DNA from: Flavobacteriaceae bacterium
GTDB taxonomy: Bacteria; Bacteroidota; Bacteroidia; Flavobacteriales; Flavobacteriaceae
DNA length: 46,353 nucleotides
Assembly (NCBI GenBank): GCA_024643425.1
Contig: JAHEMY010000007.1
Location: forward strand, 1-46,353
Direction of reading: 5' to 3'
Position 1 is the first letter of the stretch. Each line of letters opens with the position of its first letter. Position numbers and translations under genes: made by a program. The notes below the pieces were generated by a model. The model was not told the origin of the DNA, made no database searches, and worked only from the letters and a program-made list of their open reading frames with translations. Positions 27,740 through 36,814 of the stretch are shown in pieces.

Positions 27740-29137
27740 ATGCTATTGAAAAAAAGAAATTTAACCTACTTATGTTTTCCAATTTTATTCCTTTTTATCC
27801 TTGTTGGTTGCGGTAAGGACGACGGAAGTCCTATGACCGATGATACCGTAGATGACCCCATTGACGATGGAACATCCGGAAACTTCAACGGAGAATTACA
27901 ATGGCTAAAAACATTTGGAGGAAGTAACATCGATCAAGCGACTGCTATCGTTGAAAGTGCCGACGGAAATTACATCCTTGTAGGTTCTACCTATAGCAAT
28001 GATGGTGATTTAGCCGGACTTAAAACGGGAATGGATAGTGACTTTTGGGTCTTAAAACTATCCAAAGAAGGCGCCGTAATTTGGAATAAAATATATGGTG
28101 GTGAAGACGATGAACTTGCTACCGGAATAACACGAACCAATGATGGAGGCTATGCTATTTCAGGCTACAGCCGAAGCGATAATTGTTTTGTAGGAAGTAA
28201 TGGTGGATTTCATGATTTCTGGATTCTTAAAATCGATGCCAACGGTAATGAAGTTTGGTGTCAAAATTATGGCTACCCAGGAAGTGATCAAGCAACTGCT
28301 ATTTTTGAAACTCAAGAAAACGACCTGTTTGTAACTGGTTTTCTAGATGTGACCGCAAGTGAAGGAGAAGGAAACGAAGGCCGCGGAAACAATGGAACCC
28401 TTCATGGGGTTGGGGAATATTGGAGTATTAAAACCAATAGTTCCGGAGATTTCGATTGGAAGCGCTATTTCGGTGGTTCAAACAACGATCGCAGCTACGA
28501 TGCCATTCAAACCAACGATGGTGGTTTTATGGTAATAGGTGCTTCAGAGAGTGACGATTTTGATATTATCGATTCTAAAGGAAGTTACGACTTTTGGGCC
28601 GTAAAAATAAATGCTGATGGTGCACTCCAATGGACCAAATCTTTTGGAGGCTCTGAAATTGATGTCGCTTACAGCATTACGCCAACGCCCGACGGCAATT
28701 TTTTAATCGCGGGAGACACAAGAAGTTTTGACATGGATGTAACCGAAAATAACGGTAATGCAGATATGTGGTTGATTAAAATAAACCCGAACGGCAATAT
28801 AATCTGGGAAAAGAATTTTGGAGGTTCGGAGTTCGATTCAGCCAAAGATATTATCCCGATTTCCGATGGAAACTACTTAATCACAGGATCCTCTCGAAGC
28901 TCAAATGCTGATGTTTCATCAAACAACGGCCAAAACGATGCCTGGTGCATTGTAGTGAATGGAAATGGTGAAATGGTATTTGAAAAAAACATAGGGGGTT
29001 CTAACTTAGATTTTTCCGAAGCTGCTATCTATACTTCAGATGGCTCAGTGATCATCGTTGGGAATACCGAAAGTAATAATGGGGATATCTCAGAGAACAA
29101 AGGGATTAAAGACTTACTAGTCTATAAATTAAAATAA
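27740..29137 (+). CDS. Propeller-like repeat lipoprotein
   Basis: A 465-residue lipoprotein with lipobox LVGC (Cys 24) followed by GKDDG, an acidic start typical of surface export signals in Bacteroidota. After a linker rich in D and T, six or seven repeats of about 55-60 residues follow. Each has a WxKxFGGSxxDxA-like entry and a DGGYxIxGxSxSxD-like core (LKTFGGSNIDQA, KRYFGGSNNDRS, TKSFGGSEIDVA, EKNFGGSEFDSA, EKNIGGSNLDFS). This suggests a beta-propeller. No catalytic motif is seen. It lies 12 bp after the short choice-of-anchor B gene and 30 bp before mbnP, so it is a member of the same transcript. Confidence 0.85.
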   Translation: MLLKKRNLTYLCFPILFLFILVGCGKDDGSPMTDDTVDDPIDDGTSGNFNGELQWLKTFGGSNIDQATAIVESADGNYILVGSTYSNDGDLAGLKTGMDSDFWVLKLSKEGAVIWNKIYGGEDDELATGITRTNDGGYAISGYSRSDNCFVGSNGGFHDFWILKIDANGNEVWCQNYGYPGSDQATAIFETQENDLFVTGFLDVTASEGEGNEGRGNNGTLHGVGEYWSIKTNSSGDFDWKRYFGGSNNDRSYDAIQTNDGGFMVIGASESDDFDIIDSKGSYDFWAVKINADGALQWTKSFGGSEIDVAYSITPTPDGNFLIAGDTRSFDMDVTENNGNADMWLIKINPNGNIIWEKNFGGSEFDSAKDIIPISDGNYLITGSSRSSNADVSSNNGQNDAWCIVVNGNGEMVFEKNIGGSNLDFSEAAIYTSDGSVIIVGNTESNNGDISENKGIKDLLVYKLK

Positions 29138-29167
29138 TAAAACAACCTTAATCTATTTTTTAACCCA

Positions 29168-30019
29168 ATGAAAAAAATCGCGCTTTTACTATGCGTTTTT
29201 GCAGCCCTAAGCAGCTGTAACAATGATGATGATTCTTCACAACCTATTTCCGGTTGTACAGATGAAAATTCTTTAAACTATGATCCAAATGCTAACACAG
29301 ACGATGGCTCTTGTGAGTATGCAGTTACTCCAAGTTTTTCGTTTACACAGAATTGGGACGGTTCTGATATTCAAAATGCAGATTTTGATGTGACGGAATA
29401 CACCAATGCGCACGGCGAAGTTCTTACGCTTTCAAAACTTGTTTACTTAATTTCAGACATTACTTTTACCAATGCCAATGGAGATGTGTACACGGGTGAC
29501 GATTACAACTTAATTAATGTAAGAGAGGGAGAAAACTTAACCTTTACCCCAAACGTTGCAATACCTGCGGGTGATTATTCGGTTTCTTTTACTTTTGGAT
29601 TCAACGACGAAGACAATGCAGAAGTTTATCAGGATTTGAACTCTGCTGATGGAGGATGGAATGTTCCACTTATACTAGGTGGAGGTTACCACTACATGCG
29701 TATGGAAGGGAAATTTACCAGTGCCATTATCACGCCTACAGAGACCAACTTTCAATTCCACACCATTAGAGCCGCCAACCCAATGGTGAGCCCATTACTT
29801 TTGACAGATACTTCTTTTGTTGTAAATTTAGGTGTGATTACCGTTGGTGAAACCACACAAATCGAAATTGCAATGAACGTTGCAGAATGGTTCAAAAATC
29901 CAAATACTTGGGATTTAAATGTTTTATATACCATGTTAATGCCAAATTATGATGCGCAAATCATGATGAACGAAAATGGTGTAGGTGGTGTATTTAGCCT
30001 TGGAGGCGTAATTGATTAA
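29168..30019 (+). CDS. MbnP-family (copper-binding protein-like) lipoprotein
   Basis: A 283-residue lipoprotein; lipobox ALSSC (Cys 17) followed by NNDDD, an acidic surface-export-like start. Residues 30-51 are a GCTDxxxLNYDPNAxxDDGSCEY spacer frequent in Bacteroidota exported proteins. The main domain, about 55-280, matches the MbnP family: YLISDITF, GDYSVSFTFGFND, GGGYHYMRMEGKF (H175) and FQFHTI (H198). Tryptophans at W63, W164, W241 and W248 are candidates for oxidation. In Methylosinus, MbnP binds copper after MbnH converts a tryptophan to kynurenine. The di-haem partner gene follows after 9 bp. No methanobactin gene is present. Confidence 0.85.
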   Translation: MKKIALLLCVFAALSSCNNDDDSSQPISGCTDENSLNYDPNANTDDGSCEYAVTPSFSFTQNWDGSDIQNADFDVTEYTNAHGEVLTLSKLVYLISDITFTNANGDVYTGDDYNLINVREGENLTFTPNVAIPAGDYSVSFTFGFNDEDNAEVYQDLNSADGGWNVPLILGGGYHYMRMEGKFTSAIITPTETNFQFHTIRAANPMVSPLLLTDTSFVVNLGVITVGETTQIEIAMNVAEWFKNPNTWDLNVLYTMLMPNYDAQIMMNENGVGGVFSLGGVID

Positions 30020-30028
30020 TTTAATAAA

Positions 30029-31090
30029 ATGAAATACGGAATAGCTTTTTGTGTACTCTTGACAACCCTTTTCGCTTGTAAAAGTGAGGATGATGGTCCA
30101 GGGTACACAGCTACTCCTGTTTCTTTAGAAGTTCCTCCTTTATTTGAGGAATATATTCTTCCCCCAGTTATCCCCGGAGAAAACCCGCTCACTGAAGAAG
30201 GTATTGCCCTTGGGAAAAAACTATTTTTCGACCCCATTTTATCTGCCAATAATACCCAAGCTTGCGCCGACTGTCACAGACCAGAAAACGCATTTACCGA
30301 TCCCAGACAATTTAGCTTTGGAATAGATGGATCTGAGGGTACGAGAAATTCTATGCCACTCCATAATTTAGCGTGGAATTACGACCAACACTTTTTTTGG
30401 GATGGCCGTGCCGGTACCCTTGAAGCACAAATCTTCGAGCCGGTAACCAATCCCATAGAAATGGCAAACACCTGGCCAAATGCTGTAGCATCACTTCAAA
30501 ACAATAACAATTATCCATTGCTATTTGAACAAGCCTTTGGATCCTCTACGATTGATTCTACCATGGTGAGTAAAGCCATTGCCCAGTTTCTAAGAACCTT
30601 AGTTTCTGCCAATTCTAAATTTGATAAATACTTACTTGGGGAAACAGATTTAAGCCCTGAGGAAGCAAGGGGTTTGAATATATTCATGGATGAAAGCCGA
30701 GGGGATTGTTTTCACTGTCATGGAAATCCATTAAATCCATTGTGGACCGACAATATTTTTCATAATAATGGCTTAGACGCCTTCCCTCAAGACAAAGGCT
30801 TAGGCAGTATTACAGGAGACCCAAGGGACGACGGGAAGTTTAAGAGCCCATCCTTACGAGACTTGGCATTCACGGCGCCTTACATGCATGATGGCCGTTT
30901 TGAAACCATAGATGAAGTGATTGACCACTACAGTGAGGGACTGGTTTATTCTGAAACTATTGACCCACTCATGAAAAAAGTTGCCGAAGGCGGCGTGCAG
31001 CTTACTCCTCAAGAAAAATCCGATTTGAAAGCCTTTCTACTTTCGCTTTCCGACCCAAGTTTTATCAATAATCCGGATTTTCAGAATTAA
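30029..31090 (+). CDS. Di-haem MbnH/MauG/cytochrome c peroxidase-family lipoprotein
   Basis: A 353-residue lipoprotein (lipobox LFAC, Cys 17, followed by KSEDD) with two c-type haem sites, CADCH at 79-83 and CFHCH at 227-231. The family features FWDGRAGTLEAQ, NPIEMANTWP, FKSPSLRDLA and PYMHDGRFETIDEVIDHY are present. Members reduce peroxide or, as MauG and MbnH, oxidise residues on a partner protein. Position 9 bp after an MbnP-family gene favours the MbnH role, but sequence alone cannot separate it from peroxidase, because I cannot assign the axial ligand of the high-potential haem. Last gene of the run; only a weak hairpin follows. Confidence 0.87.
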   Translation: MKYGIAFCVLLTTLFACKSEDDGPGYTATPVSLEVPPLFEEYILPPVIPGENPLTEEGIALGKKLFFDPILSANNTQACADCHRPENAFTDPRQFSFGIDGSEGTRNSMPLHNLAWNYDQHFFWDGRAGTLEAQIFEPVTNPIEMANTWPNAVASLQNNNNYPLLFEQAFGSSTIDSTMVSKAIAQFLRTLVSANSKFDKYLLGETDLSPEEARGLNIFMDESRGDCFHCHGNPLNPLWTDNIFHNNGLDAFPQDKGLGSITGDPRDDGKFKSPSLRDLAFTAPYMHDGRFETIDEVIDHYSEGLVYSETIDPLMKKVAEGGVQLTPQEKSDLKAFLLSLSDPSFINNPDFQN

Positions 31091-31185
31091 GGGGACCTCA
31101 TTGTGGTCTTGTTAATTATTACTTAAATCTATCATGTCATAATGTTTAAATTTCTCTTTGCTATGGAGAAACTAAGGATTTGCAG

Positions 31186-31193
31186 TATATTTG
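31186..31193 (+). promoter_or_regulatory. -7 box of the suf operon
   Basis: TATATTTG matches TAnnTTTG exactly and ends 27 nt before the ATG at 31221. The nearest TTTG of -33 type (31157-31160) is 25 nt upstream, longer than usual. No operator was identified. Confidence 0.6.
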
Positions 31194-31220
31194 CACCTAA
31201 TTTAGAACAAATCTATATTA

Positions 31221-31550
31221 ATGATTAAAGTAAGTGATACTGCTAAATCCAAGATTGCTCAACTTATGAGCGAAGAAGGATTTATTCCCGAAACCGACTA
31301 TGTACGGGTGGGTGTGAAGAGTGGTGGCTGTTCAGGCTTGTCTTACGAATTAAAATTTGATAACACCTTACAGCCCGAAGACAAGTTGTTTGAAGACAAT
31401 TTGGTCAAAATCATTGTGGACAAAAAAAGTTTCCTGTATTTGGTCGGAACCGTACTTGAATACAGTGGAGGTTTGAATGGAAAAGGATTTGTATTTAATA
31501 ACCCAAATGCCAACAGAACATGCGGGTGTGGTGAAAGTTTTTCACTGTAA
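31221..31550 (+). CDS. sufA: HesB/IscA-type iron-sulfur assembly protein
   Basis: A 109-residue A-type carrier of iron-sulfur clusters, which accepts clusters from the scaffold and delivers them to target proteins. The three conserved cysteines are present: one in SGGCSG (about residue 37) and two in RTCGCGESF at the C-terminus. It opens the suf operon, 16 bp before sufB. By sequence it could also be called IscA or ErpA; context gives SufA. Confidence 0.92.
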   Translation: MIKVSDTAKSKIAQLMSEEGFIPETDYVRVGVKSGGCSGLSYELKFDNTLQPEDKLFEDNLVKIIVDKKSFLYLVGTVLEYSGGLNGKGFVFNNPNANRTCGCGESFSL

Positions 31551-31566
31551 TAATTACTGAAAAGAA

Positions 31567-33015
31567 ATGGGAAAATTCACAGAAGACGATTTAAAAAAAG
31601 AACTTGAAACCAAGGAATATGAATATGGTTTCTACACCGATATTGAATCGGATACTTTTCCTGTTGGGCTGAACGAAGAAATTGTTCGAGCCATTTCTTT
31701 GAAAAAAGAAGAGCCGGAGTGGATGACCGATTGGCGATTGGAAGCATTCCGTGCTTGGCAACAAATGGAAGAGCCGGAATGGGCCAATGTGACCTATAAA
31801 AAACCGGACTTTCAGAACATTTCTTACTATTCAGCACCAAATAAAAAAGCGAAATACGACAGTTTGGATGAAGTGGACCCGGAACTTCTTGAAACCTTCA
31901 ATAAGCTGGGAATCTCACTAGATGAGCAAAAGAAATTAGCAGGGGTTGCCGTGGATATCGTAATGGATTCTGTTTCGGTTGCTACCACTTTCAAATCTAC
32001 GCTTGCGAAAAAGGGGATTATTTTCTGCTCCATTTCTGAAGCGATAAAAGAACATCCCGAACTCGTTAAAAAATATATGGGCAGTGTCGTTCCTCAAAAA
32101 GATAATTTTTACGCTGCTTTGAATAGTGCCGTTTTTAGTGATGGATCCTTCTGTTATATTCCAAAAGGCGTTCGTTGCCCTATGGAATTATCCACTTACT
32201 TCCGTATTAACCAAGCCGGTACCGGTCAGTTTGAGCGAACCTTAGTAATTGCCGATGAAGGAAGCTATGTGAGTTATTTGGAAGGATGTACCGCTCCGAT
32301 GCGAGATGAGAACCAATTACATGCCGCTGTGGTAGAATTAATTGCATTGGACGATGCTGAAATTAAATACAGTACCGTTCAAAACTGGTATCCCGGCGGA
32401 AAGGATGGGAAAGGTGGTGTTTTCAATTTTGTTACGAAACGTGGAATTTGTGAGAAAAACGCAAAAATTTCATGGACTCAGGTAGAAACCGGGAGTGCCG
32501 TTACTTGGAAATATCCTAGCTGTGTTTTAAAAGGAGATAATTCAATTGGTGAATTCTATTCGATTGCAGTGACCAACAACTACCAGCAAGCCGATACAGG
32601 GACCAAAATGATTCACCTCGGAAAGAATACCCGAAGCACCATTATTTCTAAAGGTATTTCAGCAGGGAAATCTCAAAATAGTTACCGCGGACTCGTGAAA
32701 GTGAGCCCAAGGGCCGAAAATGCAAGAAACTTTTCACAGTGTGATTCTTTGCTTATGGGAAATAATTGTGGCGCACACACCTTCCCTTACATTGAAGCGA
32801 GCAACAAGACTGCAAAAATAGAACACGAAGCGACTACCAGTAAGATTGGAGAAGATCAAATCTTTTATTGCAATCAGCGTGGAATCGACACTGAAAAGGC
32901 CATCGCCCTTATCGTGAATGGATTTAGCAAGGAAGTTCTGAACAAACTTCCCATGGAATTTGCCGTGGAAGCTCAAAAATTACTTGAAATTAGTTTAGAA
33001 GGATCTGTAGGATAA
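31567..33015 (+). CDS. sufB: Fe-S cluster assembly scaffold subunit SufB
   Basis: A 482-residue subunit of the SufBCD complex, on which new clusters are built. Typical segments are [10 protein letters not shown] near the N-terminus, [31 protein letters not shown] (with the family's functional cysteine), [10 protein letters not shown], and [18 protein letters not shown]. Length is normal. In this operon an unrelated lipoprotein gene separates it from sufC. Confidence 0.97.
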   Translation: MGKFTEDDLKKELETKEYEYGFYTDIESDTFPVGLNEEIVRAISLKKEEPEWMTDWRLEAFRAWQQMEEPEWANVTYKKPDFQNISYYSAPNKKAKYDSLDEVDPELLETFNKLGISLDEQKKLAGVAVDIVMDSVSVATTFKSTLAKKGIIFCSISEAIKEHPELVKKYMGSVVPQKDNFYAALNSAVFSDGSFCYIPKGVRCPMELSTYFRINQAGTGQFERTLVIADEGSYVSYLEGCTAPMRDENQLHAAVVELIALDDAEIKYSTVQNWYPGGKDGKGGVFNFVTKRGICEKNAKISWTQVETGSAVTWKYPSCVLKGDNSIGEFYSIAVTNNYQQADTGTKMIHLGKNTRSTIISKGISAGKSQNSYRGLVKVSPRAENARNFSQCDSLLMGNNCGAHTFPYIEASNKTAKIEHEATTSKIGEDQIFYCNQRGIDTEKAIALIVNGFSKEVLNKLPMEFAVEAQKLLEISLEGSVG

Positions 33016-33027
33016 AATCATTTAACC

Positions 33028-33444
33028 ATGAAAAAAATAACCCTCGTTTTTACCCTATTATGCAGTGTAATGCTGTTGTCGTGTAAAAATTCTGAAGAGA
33101 CAAAAGATGGTGCTCAGGCGACTCCAGCCTTAATAGATGCTGAATTTCCCATGTATTCCGGAGAGTATTTCTATTCTGAAGATGGCGCCGTGCTAAAAGG
33201 GAATTCATTCATCTTTGCAGTGACCCTCGACGAACTGGCAAAAGAATTAGGAGAAATAGTGGCTCCGGTGAAAAGAGAAGAATACGACATGATTCCCGTA
33301 ATCGTGAAAGGTGTTGTGACGAAAAACCCGGCACTTGACCAAGGACAACAAGTTTGGGAACAAATTATTACCATAAAAGAAATTGTATCTGTAGGGAATG
33401 CCCCTGCCGAAGTGGATATAACCATTGATGAATCGAAAAGTTAA
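33028..33444 (+). CDS. Lipoprotein of unknown function inside the suf operon
   Basis: A 138-residue protein with a lipoprotein signal (lipobox LLSC, Cys 19) followed by KNSEETKD, suggesting outer-membrane and maybe surface location. The mature domain includes MYSGEYFYSEDGAVL and DMIPVIVKGVVTKNP ... WEQIITIKEI, a strand-rich pattern compatible with an OB-like fold, but I do not recognise a named family. It is 12 bp after sufB and 2 bp before sufC, so it is co-transcribed with them. Why an exported protein sits here is unclear; a link to iron or oxidative stress in the envelope is only a guess. Confidence 0.8.
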   Translation: MKKITLVFTLLCSVMLLSCKNSEETKDGAQATPALIDAEFPMYSGEYFYSEDGAVLKGNSFIFAVTLDELAKELGEIVAPVKREEYDMIPVIVKGVVTKNPALDQGQQVWEQIITIKEIVSVGNAPAEVDITIDESKS

Positions 33445-33446
33445 TT

Positions 33447-34199
33447 ATGTTACAAATTAAAGATTTACACGCAAGTGTAGAGGAGAAAGATATTTTAAAA
33501 GGAATTAACCTTACCGTGAATCCGGGCGAAGTACACGCCATTATGGGTCCTAACGGTTCGGGAAAAAGCACCTTCGCTTCTGTGATCGCAGGTAAAGATG
33601 AATTTGAGGTAACTAAGGGTGAAATTCTTTTAAATGGTGAAGAAATTCTTGAATTGGATCCGGAAGAAAGAGCTCACAAAGGTATTTTCTTATCTTTTCA
33701 ATATCCAGTGGAAATCCCTGGAGTGACCGTGACCAATTTCATCAAAACAGCCATCAACGAAACACGTAAGGCAAAAGGATTAAAAGACATGCCAGCCGCC
33801 GAAATGCTTAAGATGATTAAAGAGAAAGCAGATCTTTTGGAAATCGATCGTAAATTCCTCTCTCGTTCTCTTAACGAAGGATTTTCAGGTGGTGAGAAAA
33901 AAAGGAATGAAATTTTCCAAATGGCAATGATGGAGCCTAAATTGGCCATCTTAGATGAAACCGATTCTGGATTGGATATCGATGCCCTTAAAGTAGTTGC
34001 CAACGGAGTAAATAAATTGAGAAGTCCAGAAAATGCGGTGGTTTTAATTACGCACTACCAACGACTACTGGATTATATCGTTCCGGATTTTGTGCATGTT
34101 CTGATGAATGGGAAAATCGTTAAATCCGGCACTAAAGAACTTGCCTACGAATTGGAAGAAAAAGGATACGACTGGATTAAAGAAGAAGTAAAAGCCTAA
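33447..34199 (+). CDS. sufC: Fe-S cluster assembly ATPase SufC
   Basis: A 250-residue ABC-type ATPase, cytoplasmic, that drives the SufBCD scaffold. Walker A is GPNGSGKST at 34-42, the ABC signature is FSGGEKKRNE, and Walker B is LAILDETDSGLDID, with the switch histidine in VLITHYQR. Length is typical. It starts 2 bp after the lipoprotein gene and ends 3 bp before sufD. Confidence 0.97.
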   Translation: MLQIKDLHASVEEKDILKGINLTVNPGEVHAIMGPNGSGKSTFASVIAGKDEFEVTKGEILLNGEEILELDPEERAHKGIFLSFQYPVEIPGVTVTNFIKTAINETRKAKGLKDMPAAEMLKMIKEKADLLEIDRKFLSRSLNEGFSGGEKKRNEIFQMAMMEPKLAILDETDSGLDIDALKVVANGVNKLRSPENAVVLITHYQRLLDYIVPDFVHVLMNGKIVKSGTKELAYELEEKGYDWIKEEVKA

Positions 34200-34202
34200 A
34201 GC

Positions 34203-35516
34203 ATGAGCTTAAAAGACAAATTCATATCCTCATTTTTAGCCTTCGAAGATTATTTGGACGACGATTCGCCCATTCACGATCTTCGAAATAAGGCCATCAA
34301 TAATTTTGAACTTAAAGGGTTTCCTTCCAAGAAGGAGGAGGCATGGAAATACACTTCTCTTAAATCGTTGCTTAAAGCCGATTTAAGTCTTTTCCCTAAA
34401 CAGGAAAATGGCGTCGATTTCAAAGAAGTGAAAAAGTATTTCTTGCACGATATCGATACTTACAAAATTGTTTTTGTAGACGGTGTTTACAGCTCTTTCC
34501 TTTCCTCAACCACCCATGAAGGCATGGATGTATGCCTGCTTTCTGCGGCTTTGAGTAAGGACAAATACAAGTCTGTTGTTGAAACTTATTTCAACAAGAT
34601 TGCCAAGGAAGAAAGCATGACTTCCTTAAATACTGCCTTCGCCAAAGAAGGGGCTTATATTTTTATTCCCAAGCATAAAGAGGTTGAGAAACCTGTAGAG
34701 ATTTTGAATTTTTACACAGGTTCAGAAGTGTCTTTAATGTTGCAGCCACGAAATTTAATCGTCGTAGGCGAAAATGCACACATCCAAATTATTGAACGCC
34801 ATCAAAGTTTATCGGAAAATGCGGTGTTAACCAATTCGGTTACCGAAATTTTTGCTGAACAACGTGCCATGGTGGATTACTATAAAATTCAAAACGACCT
34901 GCCTGAGGCTTCTCTTATCGATAATACCTATATCAAACAAGAAAGAGACAGTGTTTGCAGTATACACACCTTTTCTTTCGGAGGGAAACTCACTCGAAAT
35001 AATTTGAATTTTTACCAATACGGTGAACATTGCAATTCGATTCTGAAAGGAATTACGATTCTTGAAGGCAAACAGCATGTAGATCACAATACTCTTGTGC
35101 ATCATATCGCTCCAAATTGTGAAAGTCATCAAGATTATAAGGGGATTTACGACGAAAATTCTATTGGAGTTTTTAACGGTAAAATTCTCGTGGAGAAAGA
35201 TGCACAAAAACTAAATGCCTTTCAACAAAACAACAACATCCTAATTAGTGATAAAGCAACCATCAATTCGAAACCTCAGCTTGAGATTTTTGCCGATGAT
35301 GTGCGCTGTTCGCATGGTTGTACCATTGGACAATTAGACGATGAAGCTTTGTTTTATCTGCGCTCCAGAGGTATTGGACAAAAAGAAGCACAAGCCCTGC
35401 TTATGTATGCTTTTGCCAATAACGTCCTTGAAAGCGTAAAAATTCCTGAATTAAAAAAACGTATTAACAAACTTATTGCTCGAAAAATAGGAGTATCCCT
35501 AGGATTCGATCTTTAA
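34203..35516 (+). CDS. sufD: Fe-S cluster assembly protein SufD
   Basis: A 437-residue partner of SufB and SufC in the scaffold. Recognisable parts are KKEEAWKYTSLKSLL near residue 50, the beta-helical core (HIQIIERHQSL), and the C-terminal DVRCSHGCTIGQLDDEALFYLRSRGI, the family's best-conserved segment. It lies between sufC and sufS with short gaps (3 and 20 bp). Confidence 0.95.
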   Translation: MSLKDKFISSFLAFEDYLDDDSPIHDLRNKAINNFELKGFPSKKEEAWKYTSLKSLLKADLSLFPKQENGVDFKEVKKYFLHDIDTYKIVFVDGVYSSFLSSTTHEGMDVCLLSAALSKDKYKSVVETYFNKIAKEESMTSLNTAFAKEGAYIFIPKHKEVEKPVEILNFYTGSEVSLMLQPRNLIVVGENAHIQIIERHQSLSENAVLTNSVTEIFAEQRAMVDYYKIQNDLPEASLIDNTYIKQERDSVCSIHTFSFGGKLTRNNLNFYQYGEHCNSILKGITILEGKQHVDHNTLVHHIAPNCESHQDYKGIYDENSIGVFNGKILVEKDAQKLNAFQQNNNILISDKATINSKPQLEIFADDVRCSHGCTIGQLDDEALFYLRSRGIGQKEAQALLMYAFANNVLESVKIPELKKRINKLIARKIGVSLGFDL

Positions 35517-35536
35517 ACTTAAGTCCTAAAATTGCT

Positions 35537-36754
35537 GTGAGTTTCGACGTTGACAACATACGAAAAGATTTTCCTATCCTGCAACGTGAAGTGAATGGTT
35601 ATCCGCTCGTCTATCTTGACAATGCCGCCACTTCACAAAAACCGCAGGCAGTGATTGATGCCATTGTAGCATATTATTCACATTACAATGCCAACATTCA
35701 CCGAGGCGTTCATACGCTTTCACAAGAAGCCACTGATGCCTACGAACAAGCTCGTCAAAAAATTCAACAACATTTTCACATTGGCAAGCCTGAAGAAGTG
35801 ATTTTTACCTCGGGTACTACCCATGGGATAAATTTAGTAGCCAATGGTTTTGCTTCCTTACTTAAAACAGGGGACGAGTTGCTTGTTTCGGCCATGGAGC
35901 ATCATTCAAATATTGTTCCTTGGCAAATGCTCTGTGAAAAAACAGGAGCCACGCTCAAAGTAATTCCTATGAATCTATCGGGAGAACTTGAGATGGACGT
36001 TTTTAATACCCTACTGACCGAAAAAACAAAATTGGTATTTGTAAACCATGTGTCAAACGCCCTTGGAACCATCAACCCAGTTGAAGAAATTATTCAAAAA
36101 GCGCATGCTTTTGGCGCGGCTGTACTAGTAGATGGGGCTCAGAGTTGTGCTCACATACGGCCTGATTTAACGGCTTGGGACGTAGACTTTTTTGTGACCT
36201 CTGCTCATAAAATGTGTGGTCCTACTGGAGTGGGTATGCTCTACGGAAAAAAGGAATGGTTGAACCTACTTCCCCCCTACCAAGGCGGCGGAGAAATGAT
36301 TAAGGAAGTCTCCTTTGAAAAAACAACCTACGCTGAATTACCGCATAAGTTTGAAGCAGGAACCCCAAATATTGCCGGAGGCATTGCTTTTGGAGCGGCC
36401 ATCGATTACCTGAGTAAAATTGGGTTCGAGGAAATTGCCCGCTATGAAAACGAACTTTTAGACTATGCATCCAAACAGCTATTGTCCATTGAAGGTCTGA
36501 AGATTTATGGAACAGCTGAAAACAAAACGTCGGTGATTTCATTTAATATTGATGGAATTCATCCTTACGACATAGGCACTATAGTAGATAAACTGGGTAT
36601 TGCCGTTCGTACAGGACATCATTGTGCACAACCTATTATGGACTATTTTAAAATTCCCGGAACCGTAAGGGCTTCTTTTGCATTTTACAATACACGTGAA
36701 GAAGTAGATCGATTGGTTGCGGCAGTGAAAAGAGCTAAAAACATGCTTAGTTAA
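35537..36754 (+). CDS. sufS: Cysteine desulfurase SufS
   Basis: A 405-residue PLP enzyme that removes sulfur from cysteine and passes it as persulfide to SufE. The cofactor lysine is K225 (TSAHKMCGPTG) and the active-site cysteine is C363 (RTGHHCAQP), close to the E. coli positions 226 and 364. The start codon is GTG at 35537, which gives the expected N-terminus SFDVDNIRKDFPIL; there is no in-frame ATG nearby. A META-domain lipoprotein gene follows 60 bp downstream before sufE. Confidence 0.96.
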   Translation: MSFDVDNIRKDFPILQREVNGYPLVYLDNAATSQKPQAVIDAIVAYYSHYNANIHRGVHTLSQEATDAYEQARQKIQQHFHIGKPEEVIFTSGTTHGINLVANGFASLLKTGDELLVSAMEHHSNIVPWQMLCEKTGATLKVIPMNLSGELEMDVFNTLLTEKTKLVFVNHVSNALGTINPVEEIIQKAHAFGAAVLVDGAQSCAHIRPDLTAWDVDFFVTSAHKMCGPTGVGMLYGKKEWLNLLPPYQGGGEMIKEVSFEKTTYAELPHKFEAGTPNIAGGIAFGAAIDYLSKIGFEEIARYENELLDYASKQLLSIEGLKIYGTAENKTSVISFNIDGIHPYDIGTIVDKLGIAVRTGHHCAQPIMDYFKIPGTVRASFAFYNTREEVDRLVAAVKRAKNMLS

Positions 36755-36814
36755 CACAAATTTTAAACCCTAAATAGGTAATTGTAGTATCTTAGATTAA
36801 CTAAATTATACATT

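Noticed and set aside
24304-31090. Methanobactin biosynthesis locus
   Set aside because: The MbnP/MbnH-like pair is present, but no mbnA precursor, mbnB or mbnC gene is seen in the window, so only the partner proteins are claimed.
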